DNA of 14,160 bases. Origin: Nitrososphaerota archaeon. Its GTDB lineage: Archaea > Thermoproteota > Nitrososphaeria > Nitrososphaerales > Nitrosopumilaceae. Position numbers and translations under genes: made by a program. Positions 1-5,643 of the stretch are shown piece after piece; position 1 is the first letter of the stretch, and every line of letters starts with the position of its first letter. The DNA lies in the NCBI GenBank assembly GCA_016200035.1, contig JACQFM010000036.1:1-14160 (forward strand), given 5' to 3'. The notes under the pieces are model-generated. The model searched no databases, was not told the origin of the DNA, and saw only the letters and a list, made by a program, of their open reading frames with translations.

Positions 1-1031
1 GTCATAGCTATGTGGCTTATGGTCCACTACTCCATGGTGCAACTCAAGTAATGTATGAAGGAGCACCCGATTACCCAACATCTGCAAGAATGTGGGAGAT
101 CATTCAAAAATACAATGTTACAATATTTTACACGACACCTACTGCATTGCGTATGTTTATGAAGTTTGGAGACCAACTTCCAAACTCTCACAATCTTTCT
201 TCACTACGACTTTTAGGAACGGTAGGTGAGCCAATCAACCCTGAGGTTTGGAAGTGGTACTTTAAAACAATAGGAAAAGAGCGATGTCCTATTGCAGATA
301 CTTGGTGGCAGACAGAGACAGGGGGTGCCATGATAAGCCCGCTTCGAGGGTTAGAAACCATACCACTCAATGCAGGTTCTGCAACAAGACCCATTCCAGG
401 TTTAGATATGGCAGTAGTAGATGAAAACGGAAAGGAAGTTCCACCAGAAACCAAAGGATATCTTATTGTAAGAAATCCATGGCCTGGGATGCTTTTAACT
501 CTCTGGGGTGATGATGAAAAGTACAAGTTAGTGTATTGGTCAAAGTACAAAAACATCTACTATCCTGGTGACTATGCAATGAAGGACAAGGACGGATACT
601 TTTGGTTGCTTGGAAGAGCAGACGATGTGCTAAAGATTGCTGGACACAGACTTGGAACGGCAGAGCTTGAAAGTGGTTTTGTATCACATAAAGCAGTTGC
701 TGAAGCTGCAGTCTGTGGGATCCCACATGATATCAAAGGAGAAGCTATGATTGCTTTTTTGGTTCTAAGAGAAGGCTACAGTCCAACCGAGAATTTGAAA
801 AATGATATAATCCACCACATTAGAAATCTAATAGGCCCGATAGCTACGCCAGACCAGCTCTACTTTGTCTCAAAGCTTCCAAAGACACGTAGTGGCAAGA
901 TAATGAGAAGATTGCTAAAATCAATTGCAAAGGGAGAACACACAGGCGATATTAGCACACTTGAAAATGAAGCTGCAGTAAGCGAGATACAATCAGCTAT
1001 TGAGGAGCTCAAACTATCAATGAAAAGTTAG
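1..1031 (+). CDS. acs: Acetyl-CoA synthetase, AMP-forming (5'-truncated by window edge)
   Basis: Activates acetate (or propionate) with ATP and CoA to the acyl-CoA through an acyl-adenylate, in the cytoplasm. The reading frame is open to the left edge (H-S-Y-V-A-Y-G before the first in-frame GTG at 12), so the gene begins outside the window and the N-terminal ATP-binding P-loop is missing here. Visible ANL-family motifs are DTWWQTETGG (about nt 297-326), YPGDY, GRADDVLKIAGHR and the C-terminal TRSGKIMRR. The Lys of the last motif is the catalytic lysine, which in bacterial Acs is also the reversible acetylation site. The second Trp of DTWW is the residue that restricts the acyl pocket of bacterial Acs to acetate/propionate; its presence argues against a long-chain substrate. 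The gene ends 15 nt from the stop of the convergent membrane-protein gene. Family assignment is very secure; the exact acyl substrate is inferred. Confidence 0.95.
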   Translation, partial: HSYVAYGPLLHGATQVMYEGAPDYPTSARMWEIIQKYNVTIFYTTPTALRMFMKFGDQLPNSHNLSSLRLLGTVGEPINPEVWKWYFKTIGKERCPIADTWWQTETGGAMISPLRGLETIPLNAGSATRPIPGLDMAVVDENGKEVPPETKGYLIVRNPWPGMLLTLWGDDEKYKLVYWSKYKNIYYPGDYAMKDKDGYFWLLGRADDVLKIAGHRLGTAELESGFVSHKAVAEAAVCGIPHDIKGEAMIAFLVLREGYSPTENLKNDIIHHIRNLIGPIATPDQLYFVSKLPKTRSGKIMRRLLKSIAKGEHTGDISTLENEAAVSEIQSAIEELKLSMKS

Positions 1032-1046
1032 CTTGATCTTGTATTC

Positions 1047-1856
1047 CTATCTGAGATCTTCCCAATCTATGCGATGAGTTTTCTGCGGGGGTTTTTTGAA
1101 TATTAGAATGTGGCTATAGACTCCAAATGAGTAAAAGACGTATGCCCAGATGAGTGGGATGTCAGATGGATGGCCAGTATAATATGTATCAGTAATGGTG
1201 GCAAAAAGAAAACCAGTATCTCCAACTACTGTTGATATGATTCCTATGAGCAGCAGTGTCCACAAAAAGTTGACTTCACCTCTGAAAAACAGAGCCACAC
1301 CAATCAACGCGGGGCATAAGAGAAGTGCATCCAGTACCGGGTAGCCTATGCCTAAGATCATCTCGAATTGACTCTTATCAGTATTGAAGTGATATGCCAT
1401 GATTGTTGTTGGGATTATTAGCACAGCTGATATCGCTAGGGGAACAAGCACCATCTTTCTAGAGATTGCTCTTCGCAAGGGTCTGATATAAAAGATTGAA
1501 AATGCAAACATAAACGGATATCCTAAGAAATAAAAAAAATCTGAACTTGATGGAAATGGATTTATGTGATAGATTAATTCATTTATGGTCCAGACTAGTT
1601 CACCTAAAAACCACGATACCATACTTGCTGTGAAAATTATCCAGGCCTTTCCATGATTCCCAATTATTCCATATCTTATTGATATAATCAGAGCCAGAAC
1701 AGATGCAATACCGGCTGCTAGGACTGATGCGAAATCGGTTACCAATGTTGAAGCTTCCTCTCCAAAAGAGGTTGCAACCAACAAGGCAATGCCTATAGCT
1801 ATTAGAGAAAAGAGAAGAAACTTTTGTCTTTGTAATTTTTCTAGATTGGTCTGCAT
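1047..1856 (-). CDS. Stand-alone 8-TM sensor-like membrane protein
   Basis: Integral membrane protein of 269 residues with about eight hydrophobic helices (approximately 14-30, 40-60, 69-92, 104-124, 136-155, 167-191, 197-219, 233-253). Between helices 3 and 4 is NPFPSSSDFFYFLGYPF, and helix 6 starts with GYPVLDALLL. These match the pattern (PxPSxADxxYLxGYP ... YPVLDxLLL) I know from the N-terminal membrane sensor regions of some GGDEF/EAL proteins and histidine kinases. No kinase, GGDEF or other output domain follows; the protein ends about 16 residues after the last helix. It lies 3 nt downstream of a small same-strand gene and is presumably co-transcribed with it. Role in signalling is inferred from the motif resemblance; the ligand is unknown. 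It could instead be an uncharacterised transporter-like protein. Confidence 0.75.
   Translation of the reverse strand: MQTNLEKLQRQKFLLFSLIAIGIALLVATSFGEEASTLVTDFASVLAAGIASVLALIISIRYGIIGNHGKAWIIFTASMVSWFLGELVWTINELIYHINPFPSSSDFFYFLGYPFMFAFSIFYIRPLRRAISRKMVLVPLAISAVLIIPTTIMAYHFNTDKSQFEMILGIGYPVLDALLLCPALIGVALFFRGEVNFLWTLLLIGIISTVVGDTGFLFATITDTYYTGHPSDIPLIWAYVFYSFGVYSHILIFKKPPQKTHRIDWEDLR
1092..1097 (+). terminator. T-tract, candidate terminator of acs
   Basis: A G5-T6 run lies 61 nt past the acs stop, inside the opposing membrane-protein gene. Archaeal RNA polymerase can terminate on a T-rich non-template strand without a hairpin, and no hairpin is apparent. Placement makes it plausible but unproven. 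Confidence 0.3.
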
Positions 1857-1859
1857 ATC

Positions 1860-2147
1860 TTATTGATTGATGACCTTAAGAAAGTGTATAACTGATTCTT
1901 CCGTATAAAATTCTCCTATATTTTTTTGAATCTTTTCTACGATAGCCTTGTAAGAATTACCATACAAATCTTTTAGGACTTGGTTTAGATATTGGGGATG
2001 TTCGTAGCAGTCAAAGATCTGGCAGTGATATTTTTCTGATAATCTCTCGCTTACTTGATCCAACTCAGGCTTGCCCATCTCAAGCAAGGTCTTTTCCACT
2101 GCTAGCCCAACTAACGTTTTCATCCTCTGGCTGTTATCTTTACTCAT
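1860..2147 (-). CDS. Small cytoplasmic protein, possible thaumarchaeal output domain (NitrOD5-like)
   Basis: A 95-residue soluble protein, predicted mostly helical, with no membrane segment. It opens with KTLVGLAVEKTLLEMGKPELDQV and contains a Cys-rich turn (CQIFDCYEHPQYL, Cys at about 43 and 47). I recall this general pattern from small Nitrososphaerota proteins and from the C-termini of thaumarchaeal signalling proteins, and tentatively compare it with the 'Nitrososphaera output domain' NitrOD5. That is from memory and needs a profile search. It is the first gene of a two-gene unit with the 8-TM protein (3-nt gap). The ATG at 2147 has a TATA-like element about 31 nt upstream, supporting this start and a very short leader. 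Function unknown. Confidence 0.7.
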   Translation of the reverse strand: MSKDNSQRMKTLVGLAVEKTLLEMGKPELDQVSERLSEKYHCQIFDCYEHPQYLNQVLKDLYGNSYKAIVEKIQKNIGEFYTEESVIHFLKVINQ

Positions 2148-2173
2148 AAATGATTAAGCAAAACAATACTGCA

Positions 2174-2182
2174 GATATAAAG
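2174..2182 (-). promoter_or_regulatory. TATA-like element for the two-gene signalling unit
   Basis: Read on the minus strand the sequence is CTTTATATC, centred about 31 nt before the ATG at 2147. Transcription would begin only a few nucleotides before the start codon. The 8-bp palindrome CTTGCAAG sits directly upstream of it, where the BRE would lie. Confidence 0.5.
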
Positions 2183-2261
2183 ACTTGCAAGAAAGTAATT
2201 GACTTTAATATTCAGAATAATAAAGATCGCTTGCTTATCATTCTTTGAGATTTTAGTTGCT

Positions 2262-2756
2262 CTAAATGGAGATTATTTGTAGTTTGGAATTCTCGGTAAC
2301 GCCAAATTTATCCACAAATCCACTGGTAACCTCAAGGACAAACTTTGCCTTCTTTCCTTCTACATTCTTGTAGGTGCATGACATTGCCTCAAGAGCCGAT
2401 TTGCAGGGGGCTGCATTCTTTTCTATATGCACAACGTTGCCTTTGCCGTCAAACCAAATCACATCAAGGGAGAACTGCATATTTAGCATCCACATTGGTA
2501 TTACTTGCTCATCATCAAAGACAAAGATCATTCCTTTATCATAAGGAAGCTGGGATTGGAACATCAGGCCTCTTGTTCTTGTTGCATCAGTATCTGCGAC
2601 TTCAACGTTTAGCACAATATTATCCAGCTTGATCGTTCCCTTTTTGAAGTCAACTGATTGCAGCTTGGTCTCACTTGGAATTGTTAAAACCCCAACTATT
2701 CCAATAATGAAAGCTGCAATCGTGATAGGAATTAAGACCTGAGCACGTGACGCCAC
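2262..2756 (-). CDS. Membrane-anchored DUF192 family protein
   Basis: A 164-residue protein with one N-terminal hydrophobic segment (about 8-26, signal anchor or uncleaved signal peptide) followed by a DUF192 domain (about 37-164) that should lie outside the membrane. Family hallmarks are R-G-L-M-F at 62-66, GMIFVFDDE at 75-83, the MWMLNM...LDVIWFD core at about 88-103, then VHIEKNAAPC and a closing VLEVTSG. Two cysteines, about 118 and 127, match the Cys pair often seen after AxPC in this family and may form a disulphide. The family's biochemical function is not established. The start is GTG at 2756: a stop lies in frame 11 codons upstream with no ATG between, and a TATA-like element sits about 27 nt ahead. 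No obvious functional link to its neighbours. Confidence 0.88.
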   Translation of the reverse strand: MASRAQVLIPITIAAFIIGIVGVLTIPSETKLQSVDFKKGTIKLDNIVLNVEVADTDATRTRGLMFQSQLPYDKGMIFVFDDEQVIPMWMLNMQFSLDVIWFDGKGNVVHIEKNAAPCKSALEAMSCTYKNVEGKKAKFVLEVTSGFVDKFGVTENSKLQIISI

Positions 2757-2778
2757 GTAAAAGAAAGAAAAGAGTCTA

Positions 2779-2787
2779 GTTAAAAAC
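2779..2787 (-). promoter_or_regulatory. TATA-like element for the DUF192 gene
   Basis: Minus-strand GTTTTTAAC centred about 27 nt before the GTG at 2756. It is embedded in the short inverted repeat TAGTT-AAA-AACTA (2777-2789) and shares TTTTAACTA with the promoter of the next gene upstream. Confidence 0.4.
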
Positions 2788-2799
2788 TAACGTATGCTT

Positions 2800-3150
2800 C
2801 TAGTTTATAGTTTCACGAAGATTGCTAATTGTTCTAAAAGTTGACTTGGTTTCATGTCCTACGTCAGCAATTGTGGCACTGTTGTAGACTCTCTCAAGAT
2901 ATTTTCCTGCAAGAATCATTGGACCACCTATTGCATTTGTTATTCCAATCGGCTCTGGAATCCAGAAGAGAATGAATCCAATCTTTTGAAGTTTTTTTCC
3001 AGGAGCAGGTGCTCTTTGGAGTGCACCAAGAGATTTAGCGGTGCCCTTGTCATCTATTCTTGCCAAGTCAGAGTAAACCTGCGCCCTTCTTTTTGCAGAT
3101 TCAACAATTCTTTTAATTCTATGAATGTTCTTATGATATCCTTCGTCCAT
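2800..3150 (-). CDS. Conserved-looking small protein of unknown function
   Basis: I do not recognise this protein. It is basic in its N-terminal half (KNIHRIKRIVESAKRRAQ, then a Pro/Ala/Gly-rich linker with APAPGKK), followed by one moderately hydrophobic stretch (FILFWIPEPIGITNAIGG...) and a polar C-terminus. The Pro-rich hydrophobic stretch could be a membrane-associated hairpin rather than a full spanning helix. The frame can be opened with a TTG at 3171, but I prefer the ATG at 3150 (116 residues): a TATA-like element on the minus strand is centred 28 nt before the ATG, whereas it would be only about 7 nt before the TTG. The stop lies 43 nt before the DUF192 start; each gene seems to have its own promoter. 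The upstream gap separates it from the divergent mntR-like gene. Confidence 0.65.
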   Translation of the reverse strand: MDEGYHKNIHRIKRIVESAKRRAQVYSDLARIDDKGTAKSLGALQRAPAPGKKLQKIGFILFWIPEPIGITNAIGGPMILAGKYLERVYNSATIADVGHETKSTFRTISNLRETIN

Positions 3151-3173
3151 TTTTGAAAATATCTTTCTCAATA

Positions 3174-3182
3174 GTTAAAATT
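3174..3182 (-). promoter_or_regulatory. TATA-like element for the unknown small protein
   Basis: Minus-strand AATTTTAAC, centred about 28 nt before the ATG at 3150, supporting that start over the upstream TTG at 3171. It continues as TTTTAACTA, identical over 9 nt to the DUF192 promoter. Confidence 0.4.
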
Positions 3183-3186
3183 CCAT

Positions 3187-3216
3187 GGTAAAGATCAATC
3201 ACAAGGTGGTAAAGAT
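3187..3216. repeat. Direct repeat GGTAAAGAT, 21-nt period
   Basis: Two identical 9-mers at 3187-3195 and 3208-3216 in the gap between the unknown gene and the mntR-like gene. The 21-nt period is two helical turns, so both would face the same side of the DNA. The second copy overlaps the inverted repeat by one base. Confidence 0.35.
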
Positions 3217-3228
3217 TTGCTATGCAAA
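3216..3228. promoter_or_regulatory. Perfect inverted repeat upstream of the mntR-like gene, candidate operator
   Basis: TTTGC-TAT-GCAAA is a perfect 5-3-5 inverted repeat ending 7 nt upstream of the TATA-like element of the metalloregulator gene. DtxR/MntR proteins bind inverted repeats as dimers and often autoregulate, so this is a reasonable candidate site. Its sequence does not let me name the regulator. Confidence 0.35.
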
Positions 3229-3235
3229 GATATGA

Positions 3236-3242
3236 GTTATAT
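3236..3242 (+). promoter_or_regulatory. TATA-like element for the mntR-like gene
   Basis: GTTATAT, centred about 33 nt before the ATG at 3273, giving a leader of only several nucleotides. Confidence 0.35.
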
Positions 3243-3272
3243 CGGCGATACTACAAGTAGGAAAAAGAGGTA

Positions 3273-3731
3273 ATGAAGGAAAAAGGCGGCGAAAGGCTAG
3301 AGTCAATAAAGGAAGCCCATAAGACTTCGAGAGGAGATTCTAGCACAAGAGTTGAGGATTATCTTGAAGTAATATCAGAGCTAGTAGAGCTCAAAGGATA
3401 TGCAAACACGATCGATATTTCACGATACATGAACGTTAGCGCCCCAAGTGTGACAAAGATGCTGCAGCGGCTTGATGAAAACGGATATCTTGAGTATGAA
3501 AAATATCGTGGAATAAATCTTACAACAAAAGGAAATGCCATTGCAGATACGATAAGACAAAAGCATGGAATCTTGTTGGAATTTTTTAAAATGCTTGCAA
3601 TTGATCACGATATTGCAAACCAAGATGCAGAGGGAATTGAACACCATCTGAATCCAAGAACAATAAAGCAACTACGAAAGTTTGTAACTTACCTAAAGGC
3701 AAATCCAAAACTTTTAGAACACTTTCAGTAG
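3273..3731 (+). CDS. mntR: DtxR/MntR-family metal-dependent transcriptional regulator
   Basis: Cytoplasmic DNA-binding repressor that senses divalent metal, expected to control metal uptake or homeostasis genes. A winged helix-turn-helix (about 27-92; recognition region SAPSVTKMLQRLDENGYL, wing YEKYRGINLTTKG) is followed by the helical dimerisation domain (about 93-150). All six metal ligands of Bacillus MntR (Asp8, Glu11, His77, Glu99, Glu102, His103) have equivalents: D29 and E32 in VEDYLE, H98 in RQKHGILLE, and E120, E123, H124 in AEGIEHH. There is no SH3-like third domain, as in MntR. Before the HTH there is a 21-residue charged extension absent from the Bacillus protein; an in-frame start nearer the domain is not obvious. 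The stop codon abuts the stop codon of the opposing PINA gene. Mn versus Fe specificity is inferred from the ligand set and not proven. Confidence 0.9.
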   Translation: MKEKGGERLESIKEAHKTSRGDSSTRVEDYLEVISELVELKGYANTIDISRYMNVSAPSVTKMLQRLDENGYLEYEKYRGINLTTKGNAIADTIRQKHGILLEFFKMLAIDHDIANQDAEGIEHHLNPRTIKQLRKFVTYLKANPKLLEHFQ

Positions 3732-5537
3732 CTAATCGTGTACCAGTACCTTGATGTCTTGCTTTGCCATTGCAGCGTTGATTATTCTTTTTCCAGAATC
3801 TGATCTTTTTGAGATCTTTATCTTGCCTTTTTTCCCTACGTGAGCTGACAAAAGATACTGATCTTTTACATAGATATCAGCAGACATTCCTGTCCTTGCC
3901 TTATCAAGCTCAAGAACCAAGTTGTTTCCAGACTCGGATAGCTCAAATTGTGTAACCTTTCCAAATGAAGGCAGTTTTGGTTCAACATCGATGTGGACTC
4001 CAAGCATTCTTTCAAGCTCATTTATTCTAGAACCGCCACGACCTATTATGGAAGGAATTACCTCCTTGTCAACTCGAACTTGGATGCTGTTGTTAGACAA
4101 GATCTCGATTTCTGCTTCAGGATCGAATCTTCTAATAGTCTCCCTAATCTTTTCTTCAGCAAGTCTCTCAATGCCTGCACTCTTTGCTTCCTTTGAGATT
4201 GGGATGACTACGTTTTCCTCACCATACGTGTAAATCTCGTATTCTAGATTTCTATTCTCAAAGCTACGAACCTCAATTACTGGTCTTGCCAAGTCTGCCT
4301 CAGTCATACCAGTTGGCACCTTGACTTTTAGTTCCAGATCATAAACTTGGGATACATCTCCGCCTTTTATGAAAACTACAGTATCAAGAATGTGGGGAAT
4401 CATGCCAAGCTCAACTTTTCCTATGAATCTTTGAATTGCATCAAGTGTAGCGCTTGCATGAACGACTCCTACCATTCCAACTCCAGCAAGTCGCAGATCG
4501 GCAAATACTCTAAAGTCAGAGAATCTTCTTACCTCATCAAAGATTGTATAGTCAGGTCTTACCAAGAGCAAGATGTCTGCCGAGTTTTCAAAGCTTCCAT
4601 CCAGCTGTGTATATTGGGTAATCTTGTCGTCCACCTGGAGGTCGCGCGGTGACTCGAAAGTCTTAACAATCTTTCCCTTTTTGGAGTAAAAGTCAGCAAG
4701 ACTGGATGCAAACGTACTCTTTCCAGAGCCAGGAGAACCAGCTATTAGAATTCCTTCTGCCTTTTCAGAAAACCTCTCCATCAGCTTATCAGGTATATTG
4801 TACTGTTCAAGTGTTAGCTTGACTATTGGATGTGTTATGGTAATTTCATAGTTGTCCGAAAATGGTGGGTGCGTAATTACTATTCTGTAATCCTTGTACT
4901 GGATAACAAGAGCACCGGGTTTTGAGATCTCAACAGTCCCAGCTTGATTAACTCTTGAGGCCTCTACAATCTGCGTGGTAATTGAGCTCAAATACTCTTT
5001 TGTTAAGAGTGTGTCCTCAAGTTCCAATAGGCTAAAGGCACCAGGCTTTCCGCGCTTTGCCATGGGTTTCGTTCCCTCCTTTAAATGAACACTCATAGTT
5101 TGAGGATCAAAAAATCTCTCAAACTCTAGATCTGTTGTCTTGATTTCAGGTTTTGAGTAGCTAGTCTTTATCCCTTCTGCCTGTGCTACAAGTGCTTGCA
5201 CATAGTCTGCGGTGTAAAAGGTCGCGTTGTTTTTCTTTGCAATGTCTTTTATTATGGCATCAATGCGACCGTGGCTTGCAAGCTTGATATCATCCATGCT
5301 GGGGCGTTCTCCTTCAAATCTTATCGCGATGTTGTTTTTCTCTGATAGCTCACGAATCTTTTTTATCTCTTCTAGTCCAACAAAGCCATATTCTTTGGCA
5401 CGCGATGCCTGTGACTGGAGCTCGTCAAGAACAGCAACTGGAATAATTATCTCACAATCCTTTAGCTTTCCAGCCTCGATTAGTTTTGCAATCTCGCCAT
5501 CTATTATGATACTAGTATCGGCAACAATTTTTTCCAT
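3732..5537 (-). CDS. pina: PIN-domain / VirB11-PilT-like ATPase with KH domain (PINA type)
   Basis: A 601-residue three-part protein. The PIN domain (about 1-125) has its four acidic residues D7, E39, D93 and D111. A VirB11/PilT-type ATPase (about 220-400) has Walker A GSPGSGKS at 267-274, TIFDE at 331-335 and VVHAS at 358-362. A KH domain (about 485-520) has the IIGRGG loop at 497-502, and a basic, Lys-rich tail follows. This matches the widespread archaeal PIN-ATPase-KH family (COG1855). Its Sulfolobus islandicus member PINA forms hexamers, promotes Holliday-junction branch migration and interacts with the resolvase Hjc, so a role in recombination or stalled-fork repair is the best-supported inference; the KH domain could also bind RNA. 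It is not expected to be a pilus motor despite old 'PilT' labels. The ATG at 5537 has a TATA-like element 28 nt upstream. It converges on the mntR-like gene with no intergenic base. Confidence 0.92.
   Translation of the reverse strand: MEKIVADTSIIIDGEIAKLIEAGKLKDCEIIIPVAVLDELQSQASRAKEYGFVGLEEIKKIRELSEKNNIAIRFEGERPSMDDIKLASHGRIDAIIKDIAKKNNATFYTADYVQALVAQAEGIKTSYSKPEIKTTDLEFERFFDPQTMSVHLKEGTKPMAKRGKPGAFSLLELEDTLLTKEYLSSITTQIVEASRVNQAGTVEISKPGALVIQYKDYRIVITHPPFSDNYEITITHPIVKLTLEQYNIPDKLMERFSEKAEGILIAGSPGSGKSTFASSLADFYSKKGKIVKTFESPRDLQVDDKITQYTQLDGSFENSADILLLVRPDYTIFDEVRRFSDFRVFADLRLAGVGMVGVVHASATLDAIQRFIGKVELGMIPHILDTVVFIKGGDVSQVYDLELKVKVPTGMTEADLARPVIEVRSFENRNLEYEIYTYGEENVVIPISKEAKSAGIERLAEEKIRETIRRFDPEAEIEILSNNSIQVRVDKEVIPSIIGRGGSRINELERMLGVHIDVEPKLPSFGKVTQFELSESGNNLVLELDKARTGMSADIYVKDQYLLSAHVGKKGKIKISKRSDSGKRIINAAMAKQDIKVLVHD
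3788..3833 (+). terminator. Cluster of T-tracts, candidate terminator region for the mntR-like gene
   Basis: Three T-runs (T5 at 3788-3792, T5 at 3806-3810, T6 at 3828-3833) lie 57-102 nt past the regulator stop, inside the opposing gene. They are the complement of its Lys codons near the C-terminus. Since the two stops abut, any mntR terminator must lie inside this opposing gene. Confidence 0.3.
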
Positions 5538-5560
5538 GATCTAGTCAGCTTCTTTAGCGC

Positions 5561-5569
5561 TTTTTATTC
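5561..5569 (-). promoter_or_regulatory. TATA-like element for the PINA gene
   Basis: Minus-strand GAATAAAAA centred about 28 nt before the ATG at 5537, consistent with a leaderless transcript. It lies in the 106-nt divergent region shared with the glycosyltransferase gene. Confidence 0.4.
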
Positions 5570-5610
5570 ATACCTGTAAGGATATTATATATTCAGTCAG
5601 GGATGGAATT

Positions 5611-5619
5611 TGCATATTA
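5611..5619 (+). promoter_or_regulatory. TATA-like element for the glycosyltransferase operon
   Basis: TGCATATTA centred about 29 nt before the ATG at 5644, similar to the GCATATTTAAAA element of the response-regulator gene. A stronger AT tract, TATTATATATT at 5583-5593, is a second candidate that would give a leader of about 30 nt. Confidence 0.4.
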
Positions 5620-5624
5620 GGTGG

Positions 5625-5639
5625 TTTCAGTTAGTGAAA
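5625..5639. promoter_or_regulatory. Inverted repeat between promoter and start of the glycosyltransferase gene
   Basis: TTTCA-GTTAG-TGAAA, a 5-5-5 inverted repeat lying between the nearer TATA-like element and the ATG. A protein bound here would block initiation. A short repeat like this can occur by chance. Confidence 0.25.
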
Positions 5640-5643
5640 TTCA

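Noticed and set aside
188..726. Two open frames antisense to acs (188-556 and 463-726, minus strand)
   Set aside because: The acs frame carries the conserved ANL-family motifs throughout; the antisense products show no motif or promoter.
1857..1862. Frameshift splitting one gene into the 8-TM protein and the small soluble protein
   Set aside because: The small soluble protein comes first and ends in a proper stop, and the membrane protein has its own ATG and a complete set of helices; the order is opposite to a broken sensor-output fusion.
2151..2240. Long-spaced imperfect inverted repeat (TGATTAAGCAA at 2151-2161 with TTGCTTATCA at 2231-2240)
   Set aside because: The arms are imperfect and about 70 nt apart, and most of the loop lies upstream of the predicted transcription start, so no RNA hairpin is expected; likely chance in AT-rich DNA.
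3151..3171. TTG at 3171 as the start of the unknown small protein
   Set aside because: The TATA-like element would be only about 7 nt upstream, too close for a promoter; the ATG at 3150 has normal spacing.
3922..4233. Open frames antisense to the PINA gene (3922-4233, 3993-4196, 4347-4652, 5227-5544, plus strand)
   Set aside because: They lie wholly inside a well-supported 601-residue gene with all PIN, Walker and KH motifs; their translations are Ser/Phe/Ile-rich shadows with no recognisable domain.
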